Assembly (NCBI GenBank): GCA_028280445.1
Contig: JANQLU010000013.1
Coordinates: 32,689 to 96,688, forward strand
Direction of reading: 5' to 3'
From: Pirellulaceae bacterium
GTDB lineage: Bacteria > Planctomycetota > Planctomycetia > Pirellulales > Pirellulaceae
Length of the DNA: 64,000 bases
Shown here one piece after another: positions 18,403-26,978 of the stretch (the first letter of the stretch is position 1; every line of letters begins with the position of its first letter). The notes under the pieces were generated by a model that saw nothing but the letters and a program-made list of their open reading frames with translations, was not told the DNA's origin and ran no database searches. A program made the translations under genes and the position numbers.

Positions 18403-20295
18403 TCATTCGCATTTCAGTTTTTCTTGCAGCCGCAGAATGTCGTTGGCGGTGATGATGCCGACAACCTGTTTGTTTTGCACGACGGGCAAGCTGCGGATAT
18501 TGTTTTGCTGCATCAATTGTTGTGCCTCGTCGAGTGACGAATTTGGAGTCACCGTAATCAAATCAGTTGTCATGCACTGAGTGACTAACGAATCGGGTGT
18601 CGCGCTACCGGAATTTTTCAAACGCTCAATGTCTGTCGCTGAAATGATACCGCTCAGTTCATCGTTTGCGCATTCCACAGGTAAATGGTGAAATGCATTC
18701 CACTTCATCAATCGGTCGGCAAATTCGACAAGGTCGTCTTCGCGAACGGTAATCAGATTGGTAACCATCACGCTTTCAACCCGATCATAACAATTGGGAA
18801 TTTGCGCGAGAACAGACGCCTTGGGAGATTCCCAATCGTGGACCGGACAATCTCCCAGGCAATGTTCTCGAATATGTTCGGTAATGATGACTATTGATTC
18901 GTGGACGGAAAATTTTGAACGCAACGACCGCAGTGCATCGATCATCCACTGCGCCCCGGTTTGTCGTTTTCGGACACGTTGCTCGATCGTGTTCAGGTAT
19001 GTTTGGTATTCAGTTTGGGGAATACCGAGTGACTCCAAGCCTTGCTCGGCCATTGGTAACAAAGAATCCAATATCAACGCAACGGCATCAAGTGATTTGC
19101 CAAACCAGCGAAATTCGTTGGCCAAACCGCTTCGCGCGGCCTTGAGAAAATTCGCTCGCACTTCTTGGAAGTAAAAATGCTCGTTCCATTTGCCTCGGCA
19201 ATGTTCCGGCATGGATTGCATCAACCCGATCCAAAACGCCGCGTTGGCCATTTCATCGTGTGGCGTTGGACCGGCGGGAATGTATCGATTTTCGATGCGG
19301 AGATGAGGTTTGCCGTTGCCAACTCCGTAGCAAGCCCGGTTCCATTTGTACAATGTTCCGTTATGTAAATTCATGGCGCGGAGTTTGGGAATTTCGCCAC
19401 GCGCCAGGACATCCATCGAGTTGTCGGCGTCGAGTTCTGCGCCCACAATCAGGCGGTAAAGCGATACGTCGTTTTTGAAAATCTCGGCAGCCGACGACCT
19501 CAACCAGTCTTGCCCAAAACTGACCCGAGGTTGTTGCTCGCGAATGTAATTTCCGGCGTGACGAGTTTCGATACTTTGCCGAAACAGCCCGATGCGCGTT
19601 TCGCGCCAAAGTTCTTTGCCGAGCAGCGTTGGCGAATTGACCGCCGCAGCGAGAATCGGACCGGCCAGCACTTGAGCCCAATTGTATCGATCAGCAAATT
19701 CATCCGGGTCAACTTGCAGATGGATTTGAAAACTTGTGTTACACGCTTCGAACAAAATGGAATCGTGTTTCAAATCAACTTCGTCAACACCTTCGATGTG
19801 TAACGTAAAATCTTCTCCCCGAATTTCTTTGAGAATGTCGGCCAAGATTCGGTACCGTGGCTGGGGAGTGATGTTTTCAAACTCCAGATCGCTTTTTCGA
19901 ATCGTCGGCAGGATTCCCGTCAACACAACATCGCAATCGAACGCCTGGGCTTTTTGACTGGCGATTGAAAGCAATTGTCGCAGTTGAGCGTCCATGCGTT
20001 GAAGACAACCGGGACCGGTGTCTTGCGGATCAAGATTTATTTCAAGATTCCAACGGGCCAGTTCCGTCGTGAAATGGGGGTCATCGATAGTTTCCAATAT
20101 CGCCGGACCGCTCATCGCAGGATGGGTGTCATTTCCGACCAGGCAAAATTCTTGTTCGGCACCGATGCGGGTCACTCCGGATTCGATGATTCCATCGGCG
20201 ATCATCTGTTCCAGTGCATCAATGTCTCCCAACAAGTGCTGTAAAAACCGCGTTTTAGATTCACCCGAAAGTGGACTAATTTTTTGATCGCCCAT
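18403..20295 (-). CDS. GCS2-type carboxylate-amine ligase fused to two CBS domains
   Basis: 630 residues. Residues about 40-390 are a glutamate-cysteine ligase-like domain (GCS2, PF04107): RIGAEQEFCLV at the start, EACNTSFQIHLQVD, RETRIGLFRQSIE and HLRIENRYIPAGPT. This family joins an amine to a carboxylate with ATP. After a helical linker, residues about 500-630 form a CBS pair with VMVTNLITVREDD and SLPVVQNKQVVGIITANDIL. CBS pairs usually bind adenine nucleotides and regulate the attached enzyme, so allosteric control by energy state is a reasonable inference. The SRPBCC gene lies 99 bases upstream on the same strand, and a free-standing CBS protein is divergent beyond it. The true substrate is not shown. 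Confidence 0.88.
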   Translation of the reverse strand: MGDQKISPLSGESKTRFLQHLLGDIDALEQMIADGIIESGVTRIGAEQEFCLVGNDTHPAMSGPAILETIDDPHFTTELARWNLEINLDPQDTGPGCLQRMDAQLRQLLSIASQKAQAFDCDVVLTGILPTIRKSDLEFENITPQPRYRILADILKEIRGEDFTLHIEGVDEVDLKHDSILFEACNTSFQIHLQVDPDEFADRYNWAQVLAGPILAAAVNSPTLLGKELWRETRIGLFRQSIETRHAGNYIREQQPRVSFGQDWLRSSAAEIFKNDVSLYRLIVGAELDADNSMDVLARGEIPKLRAMNLHNGTLYKWNRACYGVGNGKPHLRIENRYIPAGPTPHDEMANAAFWIGLMQSMPEHCRGKWNEHFYFQEVRANFLKAARSGLANEFRWFGKSLDAVALILDSLLPMAEQGLESLGIPQTEYQTYLNTIEQRVRKRQTGAQWMIDALRSLRSKFSVHESIVIITEHIREHCLGDCPVHDWESPKASVLAQIPNCYDRVESVMVTNLITVREDDLVEFADRLMKWNAFHHLPVECANDELSGIISATDIERLKNSGSATPDSLVTQCMTTDLITVTPNSSLDEAQQLMQQNNIRSLPVVQNKQVVGIITANDILRLQEKLKCE

Positions 20296-20394
20296 TGGCC
20301 TTACTTGGTTCGGACTGGAGGTTCATAGTCGGCGGGAAAGTTGATTTTGGTTTCCGTTCTCAACCACATTTTTTTGCATTTCTCAAGCGACCTA

Positions 20395-20877
20395 TTACAG
20401 ATTGTTACGCAAATAATCAGCAACTTCACTGACAAAATGGTGAACGGTCGCTTCAGCAATTCGATGCCCGACAACGGCGTCGATGGCTCGGCCAATAATG
20501 CTCAGCGGCGGCTCATATTGCCCGCGAAAATCCAGCTGTGTTTCAGTCGCCGTGATTGGATAAACGAACAATTCGGCATCCATCGTTGGAAACAATTGAG
20601 GCGCCGAGGCCGCCTTCCAGCTCAACCGAATTGCCAATTCTTTTTTTCGTGCGCTTAACACATCGGTATAACTTTGGATATCGATGACGATCTCTTTTCC
20701 AAATTCTATTCCGGCAACTTTGACGTGCAGTCCCGCCGCTACATTTTCGGCTCGCGTCTCGGCGGATTTGGTTGCATTGTGAAAAACTTGATTGCTATGG
20801 TGAACCAACGCATCACAAACTTTTTCGTACGGATGATTCACGTAATCGTAACATCGAATATCGGTTTTTTTGCTCAT
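20395..20877 (-). CDS. SRPBCC/START-like ligand-binding protein
   Basis: 160 residues from the ATG at 20877; a GTG four codons upstream (20889) is possible. No signal peptide. The beginning YDYVNHPYEKVCDALVHHSN and the end with a long amphipathic helix (AEATVHHFVSEVADYLRN) fit the helix-grip SRPBCC fold, and the central strands include TQLDFRGQYEPPLS. Members bind lipids or small hydrophobic ligands, but this one cannot be assigned further. It is upstream of and on the same strand as the ligase-CBS gene, so it may share its transcript. Confidence 0.65.
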   Translation of the reverse strand: MSKKTDIRCYDYVNHPYEKVCDALVHHSNQVFHNATKSAETRAENVAAGLHVKVAGIEFGKEIVIDIQSYTDVLSARKKELAIRLSWKAASAPQLFPTMDAELFVYPITATETQLDFRGQYEPPLSIIGRAIDAVVGHRIAEATVHHFVSEVADYLRNNL

Positions 20878-21118
20878 AGCGATTCCCACATAAATGCGAT
20901 CACCGTTTCAAAAATTTTAAATGGCAACAGGATTCTAGTTGATTGAGTTTGCTGCTATAACATAACACGATTGTAGATCTCAACATCTACAATTGCGACA
21001 CACCTGGATGAGAATCTGTTGAGTTTCGGCAATGCAGATACGACGAAAGTCCATCCACAACTATTCGAGCTTCTATAATCCCGAAAATTCACACGAAATA
21101 CCGTTTCGGAGAAAATCG

Positions 21119-21589
21119 ATGAATGATACTGATAAACGAAGAATCAAAGAAATCATTACCAAAGACACTGTCGTGCTGGATGTTATCGATACCGTTCATG
21201 AGGCGCTTGCGCTGATGGCTGAAAATCGCGTTTCTGCTTTACCAGTCGTGGACAGTCACAACCGTTGCGTTGGAATTTTGTCGGCGGCGGATTTGGTTGA
21301 CTTGACTCGCGATACGGAAGAGAACTTGAGAGATTTGGATTTGGTGAATTTGTCAACCAAACGATTCTTGATCGACAAATTGGCTCAAAGTTTGGGAACC
21401 GAACCGGTTCAGGCCTACATGAGTGATTCAGTCGTCACCGTGACTCCCGAAACACCAATTGTCAAAGCCGCACAAGAAATGTTGCGCAATCATATTCACC
21501 ATCTGCCCGTCGTCGATCAAGACCAAAAACTCTTGGGAATCGTTTCCACGATGGATATTCTCGGAGCATTTGCAGAAGACGAATCGTAG
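21119..21589 (+). CDS. CBS-domain pair protein
   Basis: 156 residues from the ATG at 21119, selected by GGAGA 7 bases upstream; a frame open to 21032 adds an unlikely leader. It consists of two CBS motifs and little else: residues about 10-60 (TVVLDVIDTVHEALALMAEN, ALPVVDSHNRCVGILSAADL) and about 95-155 (YMSDSVVTVTPETPIVKAAQ, LPVVDQDQKLLGIVSTMDIL). Such stand-alone pairs bind AMP/ATP or similar and act as regulatory modules. It resembles the CBS tail of the ligase fusion 800 bases away, which raises the possibility of shared ligand sensing. Confidence 0.88.
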   Translation: MNDTDKRRIKEIITKDTVVLDVIDTVHEALALMAENRVSALPVVDSHNRCVGILSAADLVDLTRDTEENLRDLDLVNLSTKRFLIDKLAQSLGTEPVQAYMSDSVVTVTPETPIVKAAQEMLRNHIHHLPVVDQDQKLLGIVSTMDILGAFAEDES

Positions 21590-21644
21590 TTGGTTCGAAA
21601 CCAAATTTATGGTGGACATGATATGGGGTCGAGGTAGGCTAAAA

Positions 21645-21829
21645 GGGGTCGGGAGTGCTCCGTAGAAAACTTCGTTTATTGAAGATAGGAGCCTGATCTC
21701 GTGAGCGGCAAGGCGCTAGCCGCCGGTTCGCGGCGCTACCAACCGGCGGCTAGCGCCTTGCCGCTCACGGGTGGCTTTGCCATGAATGAGGGCGAAGTAT
21801 CCTACACCAAGAAAAGACTCCCGACTCCT
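21645..21829. repeat. Family H inverted repeat enclosing a family C element
   Basis: Outer arms GGGGTCGGGAGT (21645-21656) and GAAAAGACTCCCGACTCC (21811-21828) are related to the element at 47571-47675. The right arm begins directly after the TAA of the dus gene on the minus strand. The family C palindrome at 21701-21768 lies between the arms. Confidence 0.75.
21701..21768. repeat. Family C palindrome
   Basis: Arms GTGAGCGGCAAGGCGCTAGC + CGCCGGTT and the full complement, 68 bases in total, nearly perfect. It sits inside the family H element. Confidence 0.92.
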
Positions 21830-21830
21830 T

Positions 21831-22916
21831 TTAGCCATTCCCGCAATTCTCACTTCCTTGGGCTTTGTGCCAATTGCCGTCGGGATGCACGCCGGGCAAG
21901 TCGTCGGCATAGCGTTCCTGCAAAACTTGCCACCACTGTTCGCGCGTTTTGGATTTGGCAAACTCATCGCGGACGATTTTGCTGTCGGGATGGAGCATCG
22001 AATACTTGATCCCAAATTTTCGCATGATCGGACTGACCCGATTTTCGCCGTAAATTTCTGCCGCCAAATTGTAATGAGTTTTGATGATGTCTCGCTGTTC
22101 GTGCAGCGAAGGCGGGTCGGGCATCGGTTCTCCATCGGCCAAAGCGCGAGCTTGTGCAAAAATCCAAGGATTTCCGATTGCTCCGCGGGCGACCGTCACT
22201 CCGTCAACTCCCGTTTGTTGGATCATGTCGAGACAATCTTGCGGTGTGAACAAATCGCCGCTACCCAAAATTGTTTTGTCGCCAACATGCCGTTTGACTT
22301 CGCGCAAAAATTCCCAACGGCTTGGCCCAATGTATCGTTGTTTTACGGTTCGACCGTGAATGGTGACACTGGCAACTCCCAAATCGAACGCGCCATCGAG
22401 GATCTTGAAAAAATTGTCACGGCTTTCATCCGTATCATCGATGCCACGCCGCATTTTGACAGTGACGGGAATTTCATCCGGAACGATATCTCGGGTCAAG
22501 CGAACGATCTGAAGCGCCACATCCGGTTGCCCCAAATGAAAACCGCCACGACATCGACCGAGCACTTTTTTGACTGGGCAGCCAAAATTGATATCGATCA
22601 CATCAAAACCGGCCTGGACCAATTTGGCAGCACCGGCGGCAAATTGTTCCGGTTCGGCTCCCATCAATTGCCCGCCCACCGGATGCTCTTCGTCGCTGAT
22701 ATGCAAAAAATGGCTCGTTCGCTTGCGCTCTTTCAACTCGACCAGGAATTTGTCCAACATGACTTCACAAATCGTGTACGGCGCGCCCAATCGCCGAGCG
22801 ATGACGCGCATCGGCCAATCGCTGTAGCCCGACAAAGCCGCTTGCACGATCGGAAAATCAATTTCGACATTGTCCAGGCGTAACGGTTTCAGCCTGGTTG
22901 CTGGAGAAGAAGTCAT
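21831..22916 (-). CDS. tRNA-dihydrouridine synthase (Dus, DusB/NifR3-like)
   Basis: 361 residues. Dus enzymes reduce specific uridines in tRNA to dihydrouridine with FMN and NADPH. Visible motifs: PIVQAALSGYSDWPMR at the N-terminal FMN site, VIDINFGCPVKKV with the catalytic Cys, VTVKMRRGIDD, TIHGRTVKQRY, GSGDLF and VTVARGAIGNPWIF. Length is slightly above the usual 320-340. Which Dus subgroup it belongs to is not settled; the NFGCPVKKV form is DusB/NifR3-like. The stop codon is followed directly by the right arm of a family H repeat. The long open frame on the opposite strand is a shadow. Confidence 0.93.
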   Translation of the reverse strand: MTSSPATRLKPLRLDNVEIDFPIVQAALSGYSDWPMRVIARRLGAPYTICEVMLDKFLVELKERKRTSHFLHISDEEHPVGGQLMGAEPEQFAAGAAKLVQAGFDVIDINFGCPVKKVLGRCRGGFHLGQPDVALQIVRLTRDIVPDEIPVTVKMRRGIDDTDESRDNFFKILDGAFDLGVASVTIHGRTVKQRYIGPSRWEFLREVKRHVGDKTILGSGDLFTPQDCLDMIQQTGVDGVTVARGAIGNPWIFAQARALADGEPMPDPPSLHEQRDIIKTHYNLAAEIYGENRVSPIMRKFGIKYSMLHPDSKIVRDEFAKSKTREQWWQVLQERYADDLPGVHPDGNWHKAQGSENCGNG

Positions 22917-23010
22917 CTCGATCCAAATGAGGTTGGGACACTATTGCCAATCCATTAAGTTAGCTAAATCGTTTCGTTTTGTCACTTTGAAAAAGTGAGG
23001 CAGAATTGCC

Positions 23011-23514
23011 ATGGATTTCGTGCTGCTGGCCAATTCGTATTGGCCTTATGCGATTTTGATTATCATCGTGATAGTGGCGTTTCTCGTTTTTCGCCAATTG
23101 AGTGCTCCAAGACGCCTGCCCTACATCAAGCGTGAGTCGCTGATCACGAAAGCGGAGCTGAAATTTTATCGAGTTTTGAAACAATCGGTTGCCGGCGATT
23201 GGGAGATATTCGCCATGGTTCGCATCGCCGATCTGGTTCGTGTGAAACAAGGAACACGAAAATATCGTAGCTGGCTCAACAAGATTTTGGCGAAACACAT
23301 CGATTTCGTTTTGTGTGATCCTGCCACTTTGCAACCCGTCTGTGCCATCGAACTGGATGACCGGTCCCACGATCGCCCGGAACGGCAGGACCGCGACGCT
23401 TTGGTCAATGCTATATTCAGTTCCGCAGAATTTCCGCTTTTGCGCATTCGGCTGCGCAAAGAATATGATGTGAAAGATATTCGAAAAAGTATTGAAATCG
23501 CGATTGATAGCTGA
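23011..23514 (+). CDS. DUF2726 protein, membrane-anchored
   Basis: 167 residues. One N-terminal transmembrane helix (about 10-30), then a DUF2726 domain. TKAELKFYRVLKQ, then HIDFVLCDPATLQPVCAIEL and DDRSHDRPERQDRD have the spacing of a PD-(D/E)XK-like core, although activity is not shown for most members. The C-terminus LLRIRLRKEYDVKDI is also typical. GAGG lies about 10 bases upstream of the ATG. The MoaD-like gene follows after about 40 bases, so the two may be cotranscribed. Confidence 0.85.
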   Translation: MDFVLLANSYWPYAILIIIVIVAFLVFRQLSAPRRLPYIKRESLITKAELKFYRVLKQSVAGDWEIFAMVRIADLVRVKQGTRKYRSWLNKILAKHIDFVLCDPATLQPVCAIELDDRSHDRPERQDRDALVNAIFSSAEFPLLRIRLRKEYDVKDIRKSIEIAIDS

Positions 23515-23552
23515 GAAATTGTTAGGGCCAGTATTCTTTCATGAGGACATCT

Positions 23553-23831
23553 ATGGCCCAGGTCGAAGTACGATTTCCGCCGCATTTGCGACGGTTCATT
23601 GAATTGCCCGCGGTTGGCGCTGCCCAAGGTAATACGCTGCGTGAATTACTCGATGATTTGGAATCCCAGTTTCCTGGTGTGATTCAATACATCATTCATG
23701 AAAATGGAACCGTGCGGCAACACGTCAATTTATTCGTCGACGGTAAATTGGTCGTCGATGAAAATCTGTCGGAGATCGATGTTGAAAACGTCCGAGAGCT
23801 GGTCGTCATGCAGGCATTGTCGGGTGGATAA
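23553..23831 (+). CDS. MoaD/ThiS-family ubiquitin-like protein
   Basis: 92 residues from the ATG at 23553, supported by GAGGA 6 bases upstream. It has a beta-grasp fold: VEVRFPPHLRRFIELP, TLRELLDDLESQFPGV, NLFVDGKLVV. It ends in Gly-Gly, the tail that MoaD and ThiS use for adenylation and sulfur transfer. No moaE, moeB, thiF or other cofactor gene is next to it. Instead the Asp-box propeller gene starts 17 bases downstream. The pair, rather than molybdopterin synthesis, is the likely context. The ubiquitin-like fold is secure; the partner and acceptor are unknown. Confidence 0.85.
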   Translation: MAQVEVRFPPHLRRFIELPAVGAAQGNTLRELLDDLESQFPGVIQYIIHENGTVRQHVNLFVDGKLVVDENLSEIDVENVRELVVMQALSGG

Positions 23832-23848
23832 TTTTCACAGGAGAAATC

Positions 23849-24970
23849 ATGGGTTTGAATAATGTTGCCTTAGCAACGCGCAAAGGTTTGTTGATTTGTG
23901 ATGTTTCAGACAATCGTTGCAAAGTTGTTTACGAGGCATTTGTCGGTAGCCATGTTTCGTATGTTTTTGTTGATCCACGAAGCGGCCATTTGTTTGCCTG
24001 TCTCGATGATGGCCATTTTGGAAACAAGCTGTTCCGTTGGGACGGTTTTGCGACGGTCAACGATCTGTCAAACGCCGATCCCAAAACGGTCTGGAACGAA
24101 TTGGCAACACCTCAATATCCCGAGGGCGCAAAATTGCCCAAAGGTGACGATGCCGTTTTGAAATATCAATGGGCGATCGCAACCGGATCCGACGATCAAC
24201 CTGGACGATTGTATTTTGGAACGGAACCTGGCGGATTGTTTGTCACGGACGATCACGGCGATAATTTTTCGTTTTGTCACCAGTTGTGGGATCATCCTAC
24301 GCGAACCGGGGACATTCCGTGGATGGGAGGAGGTCGTGACGAAGCGGCCATTGATGCGATTTGCATCGACCCGCGAAATCATGACCATGTTCGCGTCGCG
24401 ATCAGTGTTGCCGGGGTGTTCGAAAGTCTGGACGGAATGAATTCTTGGGCGCCGGTTAACAAAGGGTTGAAGGCCGACTATTTGCCAGAGCCCGATGTCG
24501 AAGTTGGACACGACCCGCACATGATGGTACAAGCGCCGAGTAATCCGGACGTTTTCTGGCAACAAAATCACTGCGGCGTATTTGTCAGCTCCGATGCCTG
24601 TCAAACCTGGAAATGCGTCTCGCGTGGCGAAGGTCCCGAGCATTTTGGATTTGCGATCGCAGTAGATTCGCAAGACGAAAATGTGGCCTGGGTAGTACCA
24701 GCTGTCGCGGATATGAATCGCGTGGCGATTGACAAAAAATTGTGCGTCTGTCGAACCGATGATCGTGGCGAAACCTGGACAGCTTTCCGTGCTGGTTTAC
24801 CACAGGAAAACTGTTACGATTTTGCTTTCCGTCACGCGCTACAGTTTCGAAACGATGAACTGGTGTTTGGGACTGCCTGTGGCGCGTTGTACCTGTCACG
24901 CGATCGTGGCCAATCGTGGCATGCTCTGGCTGAGCATTTGCCGCCGATTTACAGTGTCGAAATTTTGTAA
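23849..24970 (+). CDS. Asp-box (BNR/sialidase-like) beta-propeller protein
   Basis: 373 residues, no signal peptide, so probably cytoplasmic. Five Asp-box-like motifs are spread along it: TDDHGDNFSF, SLDGMNSW, SSDACQTW, RTDDRGETW and SRDRGQSW. This is the signature of BNR/VPS10-like propellers. Sialidase catalytic residues (Arg triad, Tyr) cannot be identified, so I would not call it a sialidase. GGAG lies nine bases before the ATG. The start is 17 bases after the Gly-Gly stop of the MoaD-like gene, an arrangement I recall as recurrent in bacteria, which suggests a functional pair. The Nudix gene follows 17 bases later. Confidence 0.82.
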   Translation: MGLNNVALATRKGLLICDVSDNRCKVVYEAFVGSHVSYVFVDPRSGHLFACLDDGHFGNKLFRWDGFATVNDLSNADPKTVWNELATPQYPEGAKLPKGDDAVLKYQWAIATGSDDQPGRLYFGTEPGGLFVTDDHGDNFSFCHQLWDHPTRTGDIPWMGGGRDEAAIDAICIDPRNHDHVRVAISVAGVFESLDGMNSWAPVNKGLKADYLPEPDVEVGHDPHMMVQAPSNPDVFWQQNHCGVFVSSDACQTWKCVSRGEGPEHFGFAIAVDSQDENVAWVVPAVADMNRVAIDKKLCVCRTDDRGETWTAFRAGLPQENCYDFAFRHALQFRNDELVFGTACGALYLSRDRGQSWHALAEHLPPIYSVEIL

Positions 24971-24987
24971 CCAAACGAGTCAACGGA

Positions 24988-25425
24988 TTGGATTCCTCCG
25001 CCGAAATACGCCGCAGAATAGCCGTCGTCGCTGTCATTATTGATGATGGGAAATTTCTGACGATCAAACGTTCCCAAACCGTGCGCGCGCCTGGAAAAAT
25101 TTGCTTTCCGGGAGGCAGTGTCGAAAATGACGAAACTGAGACGGTCGCCGTACAGCGTGAATTGGTCGAAGAGTTGGGCGTTCAAGTCCAACCTCGACAA
25201 AAGATTTTTTCAAACCGGTCACCGTGGGGCGTGCAACTCAATTGGTGGACTGCTGAATTGTTAGAACAACAAATTCCCGTCGCCAATCCCGACGAAGTGG
25301 CACAGGTGCAATGGATGACGTATCACGAACTTCGCCAGCACCCTGATCTACTGGCCAGCAATATTGTTTTCCTGGATGCAATCAAACGTCGCGAAGTGTT
25401 GATCGACGGTTTGATGGTGGAATAA
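24988..25425 (+). CDS. Nudix hydrolase
   Basis: 145 residues from a TTG start; no ATG lies early in the frame. Nudix enzymes cleave nucleoside diphosphates linked to another group. The Nudix box is complete: GGSVENDETETVAVQRELVE followed by ELGV, matching GX5EX7REUXEEXGU. The first strand has AVVAVIIDDGKFLTIKRS. The substrate cannot be read from the sequence. It lies 17 bases after the propeller gene, so DUF2726, MoaD-like, propeller and Nudix may form one transcript. A family A palindrome follows the stop. Confidence 0.9.
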   Translation: MDSSAEIRRRIAVVAVIIDDGKFLTIKRSQTVRAPGKICFPGGSVENDETETVAVQRELVEELGVQVQPRQKIFSNRSPWGVQLNWWTAELLEQQIPVANPDEVAQVQWMTYHELRQHPDLLASNIVFLDAIKRREVLIDGLMVE

Positions 25426-25428
25426 AAG

Positions 25429-25483
25429 TAGGGCCGGTTCCCACCGGCCAATCCGACAAAACGGCCGGTGGGAACCGGCCCTA
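25429..25483. repeat. Family A palindrome
   Basis: Both arms are at consensus, with loop AATCCGACAAAA. It sits four bases after the Nudix stop and eight bases before the convergent gene end at 25492, where it could serve as a bidirectional terminator. Confidence 0.92.
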
Positions 25484-25491
25484 CGGCGATC

Positions 25492-26649
25492 TTACTTGCG
25501 TGACTGACCTTTTTGTGCTCGTGTCATGCCATGATATTTTTGATTGAAAATATCTGGATCGAACGGATCGCTCGTGATTTGCTTTTTTTCGCCTCGAATT
25601 AATTCTTCGGGTGACGGTGGAGTAAAACTGGCAGGCACGACGTTGGGATCAACTTTGGCGTTGTCTTGATTGTTCTGTTTTTTTTGCTTGTTTGCCGCTT
25701 CGGTAATCCGCTTGATTTCTTTTTGCCGCCACAGGTTGCCGTTTTCGGTTACATGAAACAACCAATTACGCATCAATTTGTAATGGGGCGAATCTTTTGG
25801 GAATCCTGCGGCTGCTTGTTTACCATGCGGGGTCGCCATGTAATGCAAAATTTTGCTGCGATCTGGATCTGATTTGTCGGTGAATTTAAAAACCTGATAA
25901 ACGTTTTGTTGTGTCAGACGCCAGGGAATTCGTTCACCGGGCGGCATTCTCAAGACCTGGAAACTGTCGGTTGAACTTGAGTGACAACCGGCGGTGTAAC
26001 AATTTTTTGCAACTTTGACCTGCAATTGTCGGAACACTTTCAATGAACCCGGTGGTAGACTCTTGGTCAATTTATCGAGCTCTTTGATCGTCGGTTTCTT
26101 GTTTTGCCCCGTGGCATTTTGAGCTGATCGAATTGTTTTTGGAACATGAACAACAGGTTTTTGATTGACTGGTTTCGATTGCCAGGCGATCGCGCCGCTG
26201 GTTCCTGACCTCAGTTTCCGCTGTCGGCTGCTGGCAATATAGGATTCGAGCTGCGCGGCAATTCGTTTTTTTGCCGGATCGGCCGCCATCAGAGCGACCA
26301 CTTTTTGCGCTGACTCAAACAGTTTTTCGTTAACCGCCCAATAGACTAATTGGCGCAACGGTTCGATGCGATTGCGACGTTTCGCGTTGGAAAATTTGAC
26401 AGCGAACACCTGTTCGATCGAATTCAGTAGATGGGCAGCTTGGTTTGGCGGAACGAGGAACACACTTCCACGAATCGTTTTTACCTGGAATCCCGTGGTT
26501 GTTTTCTCGATTTGCCCACGCACAACACTGCCATTGGTCAGCAGCAGAAATTTTTCAGATGGTTTTGTTTGGGCGTGCAAAATCGGCGCCCCACATAATG
26601 GCGCACCGATAACCGCCAAGATCAGGAAATATTTTTGATAGATTTTCAT
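25492..26649 (-). CDS. Exported putative haem protein with a CX4CH site
   Basis: 385 residues. The signal peptide ends near ILHAQ. The first third has beta-type phrases (SVVRGQIEKTTTGFQVKTIR, GSVFLVPPNQ) seen in planctomycete cytochrome-associated exported proteins. The centre has KNCYTAGCHSS, in which four residues separate two Cys before His (CX4CH), an atypical c-haem site known from some multihaem cytochromes. RMPPGERIPWRLT and the KLMRNWLF region after it resemble the planctomycete cytochrome-c context. Haem attachment is inferred, not shown. The C-terminus is Lys/Gln-rich and disordered, ending near KYHGMTRAQKGQ. It is a single gene. Confidence 0.72.
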   Translation of the reverse strand: MKIYQKYFLILAVIGAPLCGAPILHAQTKPSEKFLLLTNGSVVRGQIEKTTTGFQVKTIRGSVFLVPPNQAAHLLNSIEQVFAVKFSNAKRRNRIEPLRQLVYWAVNEKLFESAQKVVALMAADPAKKRIAAQLESYIASSRQRKLRSGTSGAIAWQSKPVNQKPVVHVPKTIRSAQNATGQNKKPTIKELDKLTKSLPPGSLKVFRQLQVKVAKNCYTAGCHSSSTDSFQVLRMPPGERIPWRLTQQNVYQVFKFTDKSDPDRSKILHYMATPHGKQAAAGFPKDSPHYKLMRNWLFHVTENGNLWRQKEIKRITEAANKQKKQNNQDNAKVDPNVVPASFTPPSPEELIRGEKKQITSDPFDPDIFNQKYHGMTRAQKGQSRK

Positions 26650-26760
26650 CCGCGGAACGTACTGATCTGTTGTCGCGGCGTCAACGGAGAAATAACACGT
26701 CCCGACAGCAAATAATTACAGATGCAAGCATTTCGTTGTCGGCAGAAATTTTTTATCAAA

Positions 26761-26838
26761 ACCCGAAACGTGAGTGAGGGACCACATTCCGCAACACGTC
26801 AGCATGGTTTGTGACCCCTCGCTCACGCCATTTCGGGT
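26761..26838. repeat. Family D inverted repeat, copy 1
   Basis: Arms ACCCGAAACGTGAGTGAGGG and CCCTCGCTCACG...TTTCGGGT. It overlaps the start of the family E element by four bases, forming a composite. Confidence 0.85.
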
Positions 26839-26944
26839 GCCACTGGCTCCGCAAGTGATGGTTGGTTAGTGGTTGTTAAGTACTTCAATTGAGCAAAGAA
26901 ACGTGAGTCAATGTGTAAATCGCTGGCTGGGGCCAGTGGCACCC
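26835..26944. repeat. Family E element, copy 1
   Basis: 110 bases with terminal inverted repeats GGGTGCCACTGGCTCCGC and the complement GGCCAGTGGCACCC. The interior is conserved with the copy at 57806-57915 (shared CAATTGA-type and GTGAGTCAATGTG segments). The gap 26650-26978 otherwise shows nothing clear. Confidence 0.85.
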
Positions 26945-26978
26945 TCGCGTAGACGCGTCGGTGCGATTTAATGCTTCA

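Noticed and set aside
21701..21768. Family C repeats as CRISPR units
   Set aside because: They are isolated palindromes kilobases apart, without regular spacers or cas genes.
21786..22883. A 365-codon open frame opposite the dus gene
   Set aside because: It is the complementary strand of a well-conserved enzyme gene; its product has no recognisable features.
23849..24970. True sialidase
   Set aside because: Asp-box motifs are present, but the Arg triad and nucleophile Tyr cannot be identified and there is no signal peptide.
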